A DNA stretch of 64,000 bases from Bugula neritina. Lineage: Eukaryota > Bryozoa > Gymnolaemata > Cheilostomatida > Bugulidae. Shown piece by piece: positions 1 through 40,200 of the stretch (the first letter of the stretch is position 1; every line of letters begins with the position of its first letter). The stretch lies in assembly GCA_964035545.1 (NCBI GenBank), contig OZ037767.1:31667628-31731627 (forward strand), read 5' to 3'. The notes beneath the pieces were generated by a model that was not told the origin of the DNA, searched no databases, and saw nothing but the letters and a program-made list of their open reading frames with translations. The position numbers and the translations under genes are program-made.

Positions 1-30
1 CACTGGTCTGGCCTGCAAAATAACTTCGGA

Positions 31-270
31 GTATAGCATAGCACTTAATAGCAAATCAGTGTATAACATAGCACTTTATAGCACATCAGTGTATAGTATA
101 GCACTCTATAGCAGATCAGTGTATAGTATAGCACTCTATAGCACATCAGTGTATAGCATAGCACTCTATAGCACATCAGTGTATAACATAGCACTTTGTA
201 GCACATCAGTGTATAGCATAGCACTTTATAGCACATCAGTGTATAGTATAGCACTCTATAGCACATGAGT
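31..270. repeat. 30-bp minisatellite, 8 copies
   Basis: Exact 30-bp period built on GTATAGCATAGCACTCTATA followed by a GCACATCAGT tail, with few substitutions. It lies in the CAPS2 intron (or 3' part) left of the last exon seen in this window. Both strands are open only because the unit lacks stops, so this is not a gene. Confidence 0.95.
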
Positions 271-429
271 CTCATGAACCTTGAAGGCTCCTGATGTATA
301 TTTAAGAATCATGTTTGATTGGATAAAATACGACCCGAGATTCAGTTCCTTCCCTCTTACCTCTTCCCCTTACTTGCAGCAGAAACTTTACCTGACTGCC
401 TCACCTGTAATTCTACGAGCAGCACTCAC

Positions 430-22506
<22,077 letters not shown>

Positions 22507-24094
22507 CACTATAGGATCACAGTCTAGGAAACCAAATTGCAACTAGCCAAAAATACAAATAAAACTTACAACTATTACTTTCAGCAAAAGAGTTTCACTT
22601 TAGCAACACTGTCAACATAACATTAGTTTAATCTATTTCAACACAAATAAATATAGGAAAAGAATTTGCTTTTTTAGTGAAATAAAAAATAATTGCAATC
22701 ATATTCATACTACTTGTGAGAATGAAAAAATTAAATAGCATTGTTTCCGCATTTTACAAGCTTCTTGACATCTTTCACAACGTAATAATAATTATTATGG
22801 TAATGATTACCATAAACATAAGATGTCTATTTAATTTTGACAGGTTAATGATAATCATAACAGTAATGGCTATGAATATGGGTGTGACAATTACTATTAG
22901 TATTAGTACTACCTATCAGTATCACCAATCAGTATACAAATCATAATAATACACACTAATTTAGATGAAGATTATCATAATTTCCTTAAGTTTAATAACA
23001 TCATAATGATAACATGATTATAATAATCTAATCATATTTAAAACATTGATAATGCTGAATTCATTTATGATTATTATAAATATAATTTATTAATTGATGT
23101 ATTATAATTATTATTATTATAATGATAATCATAGAATAAGAATGATAATCATGAAGATAATCATAATGATTATGATAATATACATATTCATATTGTAATT
23201 GATGGTAATAATAATATGATATTTATATTGAGTTTGAATATCCCAATGACATAGTCATAGTGATACTCAGTCATACTCATAGTCATACTCATAGTGATGC
23301 TGATAGTGATACTCACACTCACAGTCACTGATAGTGATAATCATACTCATAATTCATTTGTGATATAGTCAGATACTAATACAGTGTACCCACACCCAGT
23401 ATGAGCTTAAGTATCACTGTTATACTTGGTTTTACTGTCACAACGGCGATAAAAATCTAATTATATCACATTCTCATTTTAAATCTCTGCTGGTGGAATA
23501 CCAAATTTGATCAAAAATTGTAAATATTTACGAAAAAGAAATTAATTTTATTCGCTTTATTTGCCTATCCTAGATTCTCAGCAAGATTTTTTATTTTAGC
23601 GTTTCGCTACAATGTAACGTGACGGCTGAAATGTATAGTTTTGACACCTGGGCTATGAAACTTAAACATTCAAACATATTTAGTTTGATTCAAAATCCAG
23701 GGCAGCCAGTTTGATCTATTAACTTTAACCCTTTGAAGGCAGCAAAGTATGGTTTCCTGCTAATATCAGTATCACCATTATAATTATATTCGACATATTT
23801 TAAAATATGCATTCAATTATATTGTTGGATAAAAATTACAATTTGAATTACTATTTGATAATTATATTATTGTTAATTTTATAGTTTATATTAATTGTTA
23901 AATCTAAAGCAAATCTTCTTCTCCTGTTTTATTCAAATATTTAAATCATATTTATAATTATTGTGTGTTACACCTACTACAACTTGATCTACGTTAGTTA
24001 TTTGTGTAATTTAAGTTTACATAACTTATAGTCAGATAAGCAGCTGATGCTATAGTCATAGAGGGCGTTGCAGTTTATTTAAAGTTAGAGATAG
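22507..24094. promoter_or_regulatory. Divergent intergenic region between CAPS2 and PHYHD1
   Basis: About 1.6 kb between the two divergent start codons. It holds an AT-rich stretch (about 22,700-23,360) full of imperfect ATAATCAT/ATGATTAT words, then unique sequence to the PHYHD1 ATG. An AG at about 22,524 just upstream of the CAPS2 ATG (CCTAG then ACTGTG) could be the acceptor of a non-coding 5' exon. I find no clear TATA box or RFX X-box. Confidence 0.5.
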
Positions 24095-27709
<3,615 letters not shown>

Positions 27710-28288
27710 TGCTTTTGGACATGTGACTCACATCTTGGACATGTGACTCACGTCTTGGACATGTGATATCATGTTACATCATGTGGTAAAAATCGTCATA
27801 TAATTTGGTGCTTAGGTCTACAGTCTACACACTACCTTTTTACTGATATTTAAGTCAGGAGTCTTTTTCTATAAAACCCTATCTGTATTATTTGAATTTA
27901 GTCATGTATTAGATTTATGAATACGATTAAATTTATATATTTTATTAATATAATATTTTTAAACGTCACAGTCAGAGTAATAGTGTTACCAACTTACACA
28001 AGTATCATATTTTCAGTTAATACTCGTCACTGGGGTGGGTTTCCAGCCACTTCCAACTTCCGTGATGTTAGTGGGAAGGCCAATACATAATTTCACTATC
28101 TACTATCAACACATGGCGTACTCTGGCTCACTGATTATTGAGTTTGAAATAAACAAATTACACAACCAAAAATACTGAAGACATAAATATTCAGCCAACT
28201 AGCAAAGCAAACATCTTATGAGTCATTTAAAAATGGCGGGTGTTAAAGATGAGCGCGTAGCAAGTCTACATTTTAGTTAGTTGAGGAG
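27710..28288. other. Convergent intergenic region, PHYHD1 and dynein 3' ends
   Basis: 579 bp between the two stop codons. Just after the PHYHD1 stop is a 20-bp unit in three copies (TTGGACATGTGACTCACATC, 27,715-27,775). Candidate poly(A) signals are AATAAA on plus at 28148-28153 and on minus at 27941-27946. If both are used, the two 3' UTRs overlap by about 200 bp. Confidence 0.5.
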
Positions 28289-31200
28289 CTAAACTTGTAG
28301 TAATAACGCAACACCACCCAAAATCCACTTGGCTGCCTTTTCCTTTGTTTTAAGGTTGAAAGTCCAGACAAACGTGGGACCTCGTTGTTTAGTTTTATAG
28401 ACGGGACACTCATAGACATTCTTGGTCTCCATTCGGTCAACAGGAATGGCTTTAATAAACATGACTGGCATGGCAGGTGCCAGCTCCTTCAGTCTAGCCT
28501 CACCAATCATACCAGACTGGGTGTCCCACCTAGCCCCCTCCATGAACAGGCCGTGGACATATGCTCCCTCCCTCGGGGGGCCACTCATGTCCTCCCGAGA
28601 CTTCTTAGTTACATCGCACTGCAGCGCCATCTTGTCAAGCGGCCATTCATTCTTACGAGCCATCTGCTGCATGATAGCCGTGAGGAAAGACTGCGGGTTG
28701 AAGAAGCCAGCCAACCAGACAGCAGAAGGCAGCTGGAAGTCGCTGACCCAAGTCTCCAGCTCCTTCACTCTCAGTAGCAAGTCAGCATACCACTGGGAGA
28801 GTCCGAAGAGAGAGGGGTAGGCCCTCTTAGACCACGAGTCTGGCACTACGTCCAGGAAGAGGGAGTTTCCTAGGTTCTCCATGTCACTGGTGATGGTAAG
28901 TTCCCCCTGTAAGTAGTATATGGTATACAGTAAGTTCCCCCTGTAAGTAGTATATGGTATATACAGTAAGTTCCCCCTGTAAGTAGTATATGGTATATAT
29001 ACAGTATCGAGTATTATGTAATGACTGACCTTGAGACCCAAGTCAAGCTCCTTCAAAGATCTCCTAATCTCATTGGTTAAGCCATTCATTCTCTCACACT
29101 CCTGGAAAGCTACGATGACATAAGGAGTTCTCTCCTCAGGTGGTACTTTGTTCATTATCTCATACATGTTGAACTCATCAGGCAGCTTCTCCACAATCTC
29201 ATCAAGTATCGCCTGCAAATATAACCACCGTTCTATAATCCAAAGTAAATCATTTGGGAGGTGACAAGACACCCCCTTCCCTTCAGCAAGCAGCACCAAC
29301 TAGCGACGCATGCAGACAAATACCAACTATATAAATGAACAAAAGCACGTTACTTTAATTCTTTCGTCTTTAGTAGCTCCAGTTCCACCACCAGAGCTGG
29401 CGTCTCTTGGCTGCATCTCCAGAACAGTCTTGAACAAAGCATCAGAGTTGGTGGTGAGGAACTCTATTTCGGCGTTGGGGTGAAGGCCGTAGAGATAGGG
29501 GCTCTCCGGAGGCAAGCATTCGTCTATGTAGGCGTGGTACCCGTTGTAGTCAGAGTTGGGGGGCAGAGGGAACCCAGGGGCTAGATACAGCTCTCCTTCC
29601 AGCTGTATAAATATACCACGTCTCAGTATATATAAATATACCATGTCTTAGTATATATAAATATACCATGTCTTAGTATATAATATAAATATACTACGTC
29701 TGAGTATATATAAATATACTACGTCTCAGTATATATAAATATACCACGTCTGAGTATATATAAATATACCACGTCTGAGTATATATAAATATACCACGTC
29801 TGAGTATATATAGATATACCACGTCTTAGTATATATAGATATACTACGTCTGAGTATATATAAATATACCACGTCTGAGTATATATAAATATACTACGTC
29901 TTAGTATATATAGATATACCACGTCTGAGTATATATAAATATACTACGTCTGAGTATATATAAATATACCACGTCTGAGTATATATAGATATACCACGTC
30001 TGAGTATATATAAATATACCACGTCTGAGTATATATAGATATACCACGTCTGAGTATATATAGATATACCACGTCTGAGTATATATAAATATACCACGTC
30101 TGAGTATATATAAATATACTACGTCTCAGTATATATAGATATACCACGTCTGAGTATATATAAATATACCACGTCTGAGTATATATAGATATACCACGTC
30201 TGAGTATATATAAATATACCACGTCTGAGTATATATAGATATACCACGTCTGAGTATATATAAATATACCACGTCTGAGTATATATAAATATACCACGTC
30301 TGAGTATATATAAATATACTACGTCTGAGTATATAATATAAATACCATGTCCGGATGCATGTACTCCTCGAGGTAAGTTCGACACAGCTTCCTGTCCCAG
30401 TCGTCAGTGATATGTCCGCCATACATGATCTCTCCAAACAGATACCGAAGATCTTGCCAGGGTACTTTTGCGTTGGCCTCCAGATAGTTGTATAGCACCA
30501 TGGCACTGATGGTAAGGTCTCCAGTGTTGTATGGGTACACTCTGTTCCAGCCTACAGAACCGCACTCTAGTAGTTACAGTACTCTAGTAGTTATAGTACT
30601 CTAGTAGTTACAGTACTCTAGTAGTTATAGTACTCTAGTAGTTACAGTACTCTAGTAGCAATAGTACTCTAGTAGTCATAGTACTGTAACTGATGTCTCA
30701 TGTCTCACCTTGAGGTCCAAACTTCCTTCTTTCGCAGACGACGGCGTGGAAGTAGCAGAGAGCGAATAGAATGCTCCGGAACTCGTTTTCTCTCGCACAC
30801 ATCTCCAGAGTGTCCTGGTTGAAGTTGTCCAGAGCTTTATGCAGGTTCGCAGTCATACCAGTTGGCGGTTCATTCGTTATTTTAATGGCCGATTCCAGAA
30901 TACCCTAGCCAAATAAATTAAGGATATTATCCCTGTATAGTAATACACATGTAACTGTATAGTAACACACGTGTAACTGTATAGTAATACACGTGTAACT
31001 GTATAGTAATACACATATAGCTGTATAGTAATACACATGTAACTGTATAGTACTACACATGTAACTGTATAGTAACACACATGTAGCTGTATAGTAACAC
31101 ACATGTAACTGTATAGTAATACACATGTAACTGTATAGTAATACACATGTAACTGTATAGTAATACACATGTAACTGTATAGTAACACATGTAGCTGTAT

Positions 31201-34200
31201 AGTAATACACGTGTAACTGTATAGTAATACACATGTAACTGTATAATAATACACATGTAACTGTATAATAATACACATGTAGCTGTATAGTAATACACAT
31301 GTAGCTGTATAGTGATACACACATATAGCTGTATAGTAATACACATGTAACTGTATAGTAATACACATGTAACTGTATAGTAACACACATGTAACTGTAT
31401 AGTAATACACATGTAACTGTATAGTAATACACGTGTAGCTGTATAGTAATACACATGTAACTGTATAGTAATACACATGTAACTGTATAGTAATACACAT
31501 GTAACTGTATAGTAATACACATGTAACTGTATAGTAATACACATGTAGCTGTATAGTAATACACATGTAACTGTATAGTACTACACATGTAACTGTATAG
31601 TAATACACATGTAACTGTATAGTAATACACATGTAGCTGTATAGTAACACACATGTAACTGTATAGTAATACACATGTAGCTGTATAGTAACACACATGT
31701 AACTGTATAGTAATACACGTGTAGCTGTATAGTAATACACATGTAACTGTATAGTAATACACATGTAACTGTATAGTAATACACATGTAACTGTATAGTA
31801 ACACATGTAGCTGTATAGTAACACACATGTAACTGTATAGTAATACACATGTAGCTGTATAGTAATACACGTGTAGCTGTATAGTAACACACATGTAACT
31901 GTATAGTAATACACATGTAGCTGTATAGTAATACACATGTAACTGTATAGTAATACACGTGTAGCTGTATAGTAATACACATGTAGCTGTATAGTGATAC
32001 ACATATAGCTGTATAGTAATACACATGTAACTGTATAGTAATACACACGTAACTGTATAGTAACACACGTAACTGTATAGTAATACACACGTAACTGTAT
32101 AGTAATACACATGTAACTGTATAGTAATACACATGTAACTGTATAGTAATACACATGTAACTGTATAGTAATACACGTGTAACTGTATAGTAATACACAT
32201 GTAACTGTATAGTAATACACATGTAACTGTATAGTAACACACATGTAGCTGTGTACCTGGGGAATAAGGTGATACTCGGGGCTGGGGGCCGGCTCCGCAG
32301 AGATGTACACTCTGTAACCGTCGTGAGCCGTGAGGCTATGCTCCTCTAACTTCCTCTCGAGCATGCTCAGCCACTTGGCGACGAGGTGCACGTTTTGCAG
32401 TACGACCCAGTGACCATCCTTGGCGGCTAAATCCATTGCCTGCTCAGCCACTATCTCCTGACCTTGACCTAAGGAAATGTTGTGGAAGTTCTTCTTGTCC
32501 AGAGTAAAGCCGAGTTTCTTTCCCAGAGCTTCAACGTCCTTGAGAGGGTCAACACCGGGAGAGAGGATGAAGAAGACGGGAGTTCCTGGACCCGTTTCCT
32601 CATACGACTTGGCAAACTCGATGGATCTGCCTGTATGTATATATAGTACATGCTATATGCTATACTGTATACTGTATATAGTACATGCTATATGCTATAT
32701 ACATACACTGTATACTGTATATAGTACATACACTATAGACCTACACTTTAGACATACACTATATACGTACACGTAAGTACAGTGACTTACCCTCAACGTA
32801 TTTACTGCCCAGCATCTCTGACACAAAGTCCACCATGGCGTAGGACATACGATCTGGTCTCAAAGCCCTCATCATACACAACTTCTGCAGAGAGCTCTTG
32901 TTCTTCCACTCCTGGGGGAACTTCTCTTTCTCTGGACACTCAGACTCAACAAACTTCTTCCATCTCTTAGCGGAGCCCTCGATGTCGCGGTCTAAGTTCC
33001 TAAACTCCTCCATGTTGGCCAGGGCTTTGATACCACCCCAACTGTTGTGGTTGAGAAAGTCAACAGGGGAGATTACGTTCGGCTGAGCTGGGAATCTCAG
33101 GAGGAAGTCCAGCTCTACAGTGTTGATAGCCTTAGAGCTCATGAGAATCTAAAGAGAGACAGGCAGGGGGTGTGTGAGATATGCAAGGGGTGTGTGAGAT
33201 ATGCAGGGAAGGGGTGTGTCAAGACGTATCACAGCTGGTAGAAAACACTTGTCAATACGTGTCACAGCTGGTAGAAAGACTTACCGCAAAACACATCTGA
33301 GACACGAAGATGAGTTTGTCCTTCTCAAACAGCCCTCTACTGGTATAGTTGAACACAGAGAAGGTGATGCAGTCAATGAGATTCAGTACCCTGACCTTCA
33401 CCTCATCTGCTGGCTCCGCCTTCTCAATAGCTTTACCGAACACTATACTAAATGCCTGAGAAGAGAGAGTTATACTGTATTATTATACTGTTATATTGTA
33501 TTACTATACTGTTATACTGTATTATTATACTGTTATACTGTATTATTGTACTGTTATACTGCATCACTATACGATTATACTGTATTATTATACTGTTATA
33601 TTGTATTACTATACTGTTATACTGTATTATTATACTGTTATACTGTATTATTATACTGTATTACTATACTGTTATACCGTATTATTATACTGTTATACTG
33701 CATCACTATACTGTTATACTGTATTATTATACTGTTATACTGTATTATTATATTGTTATACTGTATTATTATACTGTTATACTGCATCACTATACGATTA
33801 TACTGTATTATTATACTGTTATATTGTATTATTATACTGTTATACTGTATTATTATACTGTTATACTGCATCACTATACTGTTATACTGTATTATTATAC
33901 TGTTATACTGTATTATTATATTGTTATACTGTATTATTATACTGTTATACTGTATTATTATATTGTTATACTGTATTATTATATTGTTATATCGTATTAT
34001 TATATTAATACATAAGGTATACCTTGAGTGAGAACTGATACATGGGGTTTATCTTGAAGAGCTCATTGAGAATAAAATACAGGAGAGAGGCTCTTGCAGC
34101 GGCAAGCCGGTAATGCTCTCTCGCCTCGTTAATCTGCACCTCCGTCACCTTAGCCTGTTCCACCTTCTCGGCAATCTCTGTAGCAGTAGACTTGGTCGTC

Positions 34201-37200
34201 TCCAAGTTCTCCACCAGAGCCGTGTCACCCAGGAAATCCCCCTCTACGTGCACAACGTTACAAGATAATACATAGTGGCTAGTTGGTGAACATACAGAGC
34301 TGAGTCTGTATATAATATCCCACCTGCAGCTGAGTATATAATATCCCACCTACAGCTAAGTATATAATATCCCATCTACAGCTGAGTCTATAATATCCCA
34401 CCTACAGCTGAGTATATAATATCCCACCTACAGCTGAGTATATAATATCCCACCTACAGCTGAGTATATAATATCCCACCTACAGCTGAGTATATAATAT
34501 CCCACCTACAGCTGAGTATATAATATCCCATCTACAGCTGAGTCTATAATATCCTACCTACAGCTGAGTATATAATATCCCACATAAAGCTGAGTTTATA
34601 ATATCCCACCTACAGCTGAGTATATAATATCCCATCTACAGCTGAGTATATAATATCCCACCTACAGCTGAGTATGTAATATCTTATCTACAGTTGAGTC
34701 TATAATACCCCACATAAAGCTGAGTTTATAATGTCTCACCTGCAGCTGACAGCCGGGCTAACAAATCATCCTCCAGTTTCTTCAACAGGATTTTAAACTC
34801 ATTCTGCTGCCTTGTGAGCTCAGACTTCAGCTGCTCCAGATCTGGTCTTTCCACAGCCACCACCTGCGCCAGAAGTTGATCCTCTAAACCGTCTCTGGTG
34901 ACAGTAAAATTAATGAGAGTTGTCTGGGCCTGCATCTCTGGCTTGTAGTGAGGGTTGGCCAGCTGAAACAGTCAGTAACTTGATATAGCGTAATACAGTA
35001 TTAGTTCATTCAGTAACTAAAATGGGAACAAAACCAGATCCATTCTTTGAATATTTAGCTGGTGAAATGGTGAGGAGAGGAAGACAATCCACAACATGGT
35101 GACACACCTTAGTTTGAAGGATGAGTTTAAATGCCTTGTTGTATTCAACTTCCTTGTCACCCATCTTGATGTAACGACCTTTCTTTATAAGGTTACGACC
35201 CAGCAAGGGGTCAAGTACAGGGTCAATACTCTCCTCTATGCTCTCGATGAGCACCACGTCACCGGACATGACTGCGTGCTCGATCCTGTCCAGATATCCC
35301 TTCTGTCCCAGCCTCACCACTATCAGATTGTCTGAGTATCTGTTCTTCACCCATTTTATACCCTGAGTACAAGCACAGTACACAGTAAATAGGTGAGTAA
35401 ACAGGTGAGTAAACAGGTGAGTAAACAGGTGAGTAGACAGTTGAGTGAGTAGACAGCTAGGTGAGTAGACAGAGAGGTGAATAAACAGAGAGGTGAGTAG
35501 ACAGACAGGTGAGTAGACAGGTTAGTGAGTAGACAGCAAGACATACCTGAAGCTGGGGGTCGATCATGAGTGGCCATCTCTCACAGTTGCACAAGATGGT
35601 GGCGTTCTCTGTTGACATCCTGTCAGAGGGCAAACCTTCGTTGTTCCAGGAGGCAATCTGCGCGTCGTCGGTCAACATGGAGAGAGGGTCAAGGTCGGGA
35701 GTTGCAGGAATTGGAGTCTGCAAATCAGCAACAGGTGTTACCAATCACCTGCTCTCTCTTACTCTCATTTACTCTCCCCTGCTCTCATCTGCTCTCCCTT
35801 ACTCTCACCTGTTCTCCCCTGCTCTCACCTGCTCTCCCTTACTCTCACCTGCTCTCCCCTGCTCTCACCTGCTCTCCCTTACTCTCACCTGCTCTCATCT
35901 GCTCTCACTTACTCTCACCTGCTCTCCCTCACTCTCACCTGTTCTCACTTACTTTTACTTACTCTCATAAATATATGTTAATTATTAAAACTAGAAAAAC
36001 AAAGCAGATATGCACCTTGAGTTTTTTAAGAAATGGCAGCCAGTGGTTGTCCATTAAGTCCACTCTGTAACTCTTGATGAAGCAGCCAACATAAGAGACG
36101 AAAGCTGTGGTCAGCAGAACGTCGCCAGGCAGCGTGGTGGCCTGCTGCTTGAACAGCTCAATAGACTCCGCCCACCTCACGTTCTCCGATGCTAATCCAC
36201 CAACCAGACGATTTGCCAAGCTGAAGAGTATTTAAAGTTAACATTTAATATACTGTATAGTTAACATATAATATACTACATAGTTAACATATAATATACT
36301 GTATAGTTAACAGATAATAATATGCTGTATAGTTAACATATAATACACTGTATAGTTAACATATAATATACTGTATAGTTAACATATAATATACTGTATA
36401 GTTAACATATAATATACTGTATAGTTAACATTTAATATACTGTATAGTTAACATATAATATACTGTATAGTTAAGATATAATATACTGTATAGTTAACAT
36501 ATAATATACTGTATAGTTAACATATGATATACTGTATAGTTAACATATAACATACTGTATAGTTAGCATATAATACACTGTATAGTTAACATTTAATATA
36601 TTGTATAGTTAACATATAATATACTGTATAGTTAACATATACTATACTGTATAGTTAACATATAATATACTGTATAGTTAACATATAATACACTGTATAG
36701 TTAACATATAATATACTACATAGTTAACATATAATATACTGTATAGTTAACATATAATATACTACATAGTTAACATATAATACACTGTATAGATAACATA
36801 TAATACACTGTATAGATATCATATAACATACTTTATAGTTCTGTTTGTCGCGTCAGCCTGCTCCTGGCAGCGTATCTTCTCAGCAGTTGCCCTCTCAAAG
36901 TCAGCAGTCAGCTTGTCCAGGACTTCTTCTAAAGCTTTGATTTTACTCTGAATTCCTTTCAACTTGTCAACAGCAGCGGCTAACTCAGCGTTTGCGGCAG
37001 CCAAAGCGAGACGTTTGGGTTCCACTTCACAGTAAACACGATAAAATCTGTAAAACACACAGTTACATGAAAATAATATATACACTTATATGATAATATA
37101 TATACTTATATGATAATATATATACTTATATGATAATATATATACTTACATGACAATAATATACACAGTTTACATGACAATACATACACTACCATGATAA

Positions 37201-40200
37201 TATAGACACTTACATGACAATATTTATAGCCCAAGCACATAAACCAGCAGCTGCAAAAGATTTGCCACGGATAAAGTCGGGTTCAAACTCAGGGTCGTTG
37301 AGATAAGGGTCTACAGCCTTGAGACAGGCGTCTGGGATATTCTCCTTGTCATAGTTGATGAGAGAGTCTAGAAATGCATCTACCTGGAGAATTAGTAACA
37401 AATTATATTAATATACTCTGTTCATATAATACTGTGTCTATACTATATTGTGTATATACTATACTGATATACTGTACTGTGTATATACTATACTGTGTAT
37501 ATACTATACTGTGTATATACTATACTGTGTCTATACTATATTGTGTATATACTATACTGTGTATATACTATACTGTGTATATACTGTACTGATATACTGT
37601 ACTGTGTATATACTATACTGTGTATATACTATACTGATATACTGTACTGATATACTGTACTGTGTATATACTGCACTGTGTATATACTGCACTGTGTATA
37701 TACTATACTGATATACTGTACTGTGTATATACTATACTGTGTATATACTATACTGATATACTATACTGGGTCATATTTATACATTAGTTTCATACACTTA
37801 CATTGATTACACTTACATTGATTACTCTTACCTTATTCATCATACCCTTAGCAGCCTTCCAGCTTCTGTCTTTTGGCACTTTGCCTCCAGACGCCATGAG
37901 ACACATGACTGCGGCCGTCACACTCACCACAGCAGCAGGCGGTGAGCCAAACGACTTCAGTTCAGTCAAGTTGTTCTACAAGCATGAGTAGAATCTACAA
38001 GTGCTTTCATATAGCAGAGGTGTGTATATATAGCATACGTGTGTGTATATACAGCAGACGTGTGTGTATATACAGCAGACGTGTGTATATACAGCAGACG
38101 TGTGTATATACAGCAGACGTGTGTATAGCAGATGAATAAATACAGCAGATGTGTGTATAGCAGACGAATAAATACAGCAGACGTGTGTATAGCAGACGAA
38201 TAAATACAGCAGACGTGTGTATAGCAGATGAATAAATACAGCAGAGGTGTATATACAGCAGACGAATAAATACAGCAGACGTGTGTATAGCAGATGAATA
38301 AATACAGCAGACGTGTGTATAGCAGATGAATAAATACAGCAGACGTGTGTATAGCAGGTGAATAAATACAGCAGACGTGTATATAGCAGACGAATAAATA
38401 CAGCAGACGTGTGTATAGCAGATGAATAAATACAGAAGACGTGTGTATAGCAGACGAATAAATACAGCAGACGCGTATATAGCAGATGAATAGTACCTTA
38501 TTGAGGGTATTCAGGGCTTCCTGTGCAGCTATGAGAGCAGGTTCAGCCTTGGCCAGGTCTGTCTCACACGCTATTTGTTTCTTTGTTACTTCTTCTTTGA
38601 TCACAGCTACCTGTATAGGAAGATTGGTGATGTAATGAGGGCACAATACACTAGTTGGCAATACACTAGTTGGCAATGCAGTAGTTGAAAATACAGCAGT
38701 TGACAAAGTAGTAGTTTACAATACACTAGTTTATTATATACTAGTTTACTATATACTAGTTTACTATATACTAGTTTACTATACAGTAGTTTACTATACA
38801 GTAGTTTACTATACAGTAGTATACTATACAGTGTTTTACTATACAGTAGTTTACTATACAGTAGTTTCATATGTGAAGATATGAACATACATGGATTATG
38901 TAATAACTGAGAACACAGATATTATGTAATAAATGAGAACACAGGGATTATGTAATAAGTGGATTATGAATCAGACCTTTTTCTCCTCCTCATCAGCTAT
39001 AGCCTTTTCTTTGGAAACTTTCTCAGTCTCAGCTCCAACAATTTGGATCAGTTTATTAGCATCTTCGTTCTTTTGAGTCAACTCAATTTCCTGTGCTGCT
39101 AATTTAGCCTTCAAATCATCCACTTGAGCCGCTAGAAACAACCAATCAGAACACACGTTCACTGGAGATGCTCACTGATTGGCCAAGCTAGACATACAAT
39201 GAGCTGTGAATGCAAACCCCTGAGTCGTGTGCACTTACCAGTTGATCTCAGCTTCTCCAGACCATTTTCCAGACGTTGCATTTTACCCTGCAGTTCGAGG
39301 TTCTTAGTGGAGAGAGTGTTAAGGTAGAGCGCGATCTGCTCGAGGAAGCTCTTGGGCGTCGTGTAGTTATACCTCTTCTCCTGGAGCAGGTACTGCTGTG
39401 ACATCTCGTTCACAGACGTGTGCACATACGACATGAACTCTGCAACCGAGTCCTTCAGCTCCTCAGGCAGATACTCGCTGTCGTTGATGAACCGTCTGCT
39501 GACAGAGACCAGGGCCTCCTGCGGCCACTCGTGGAACCAGTCTATGCTGGTGCAGTTCACCACGCCTGGGAACTTCCTGCCCCTCACCCTCAGAGTGCTG
39601 CCCACTGGGGAGAAACACAGCACCACTTTCAGCATTTTACGAACTCTGTCTATGAAAAATCTCCAGCAGTTCTCTCTCGTGTCTTCTATGCCCATCCCCT
39701 TCACCTCGTTCCTCACTCCATTTATACAGTTCTCCACTTCATCATCTGGCAGCAGGTCTGCTATTTCTCCAGTTGACAGCAGGTCATTAACAAGGACAAG
39801 GAACTTCTCATCTGTGACCTTAGAATATACAGTTGAGTATATATAGAGATAATATGGTGGACAGAGAGAACATGGTGGACAGAGAGAGAATATGGTGGAC
39901 AGAGAGAACATGGTGGACAGAGAGAGAATATGGTGGACAGAGAGAATATGGTGTACAGAGAGAGAATATGATGCACAGAGAGAACGGTGGACAGAGAGAA
40001 TATGGTGGACAGAGAGAGAATATGGTGGACAGAGAGAGAATATGGTAGACAGGGAGAACATGGTGGACAGAGAGAACATATGGTGGACAGAGAGAGAACA
40101 TGGTGGACAGAGAGAGAACATGGTGGACAGAGAGAGAACATGGTGGACAGAGAGAGAACATGGTGGACAGAGAGAGAATATGGTAGACAGAGTGAATATG

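Larger units (their letters stand above)
28289..30904 (-). other. Dynein exons 54-58: C-terminal domain
   Basis: Exons 30904-30709, 30551-30346, 29602-29354, 29212-29030, 28906-28289 (about residues 3985-4467). Recognisable stretches: [80 protein letters not shown] and [19 protein letters not shown]. The last intron (28907-29029) is 123 nt, stop-free and in frame. Confidence 0.95.
32257..34243 (-). other. Dynein exons 50-53: AAA6 region
   Basis: Exons 34243-34023, 33455-33285, 33148-32791, 32630-32257 (about residues 3610-3984). Key stretches: [49 protein letters not shown] and [20 protein letters not shown]. Exon 50 uses the acceptor ACGTAG at 34,244, which gives SAAEGDFLGD across the junction, as in the family. 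Confidence 0.95.
34740..36220 (-). other. Dynein exons 46-49: end of stalk CC2 and AAA5
   Basis: Exons 36220-36016, 35717-35547, 35362-35108, 34962-34740 (about residues 3325-3609). Key stretches: [52 protein letters not shown] and [20 protein letters not shown]. Confidence 0.95.
36832..39131 (-). other. Dynein exons 41-45: stalk coiled coils and microtubule-binding domain
   Basis: Exons 39131-38977, 38610-38497, 37975-37832, 37383-37214, 37047-36832 (about residues 3059-3325). CC1 is charged heptad sequence ([37 protein letters not shown]). The MTBD is in exons 43-44 ([39 protein letters not shown]). CC2 begins at [20 protein letters not shown]. Exon 44 ends at the CAT/GTAAGT donor (37,214), which keeps phase into exon 45. 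Confidence 0.94.

Noticed and set aside
30877-32451. A 524-residue open frame on the minus strand
   Set aside because: Only its first part is real (dynein exon 53). The rest is the 22-bp intronic array, and it enters exon 54 out of frame.
32469-32651. A 60-residue minus frame over dynein exon 53
   Set aside because: It is a shifted frame. The correct frame gives [20 protein letters not shown], continuous with exon 52.
39418-39846. Plus-strand frames of 118-142 residues
   Set aside because: Antisense shadows of dynein exon 40.
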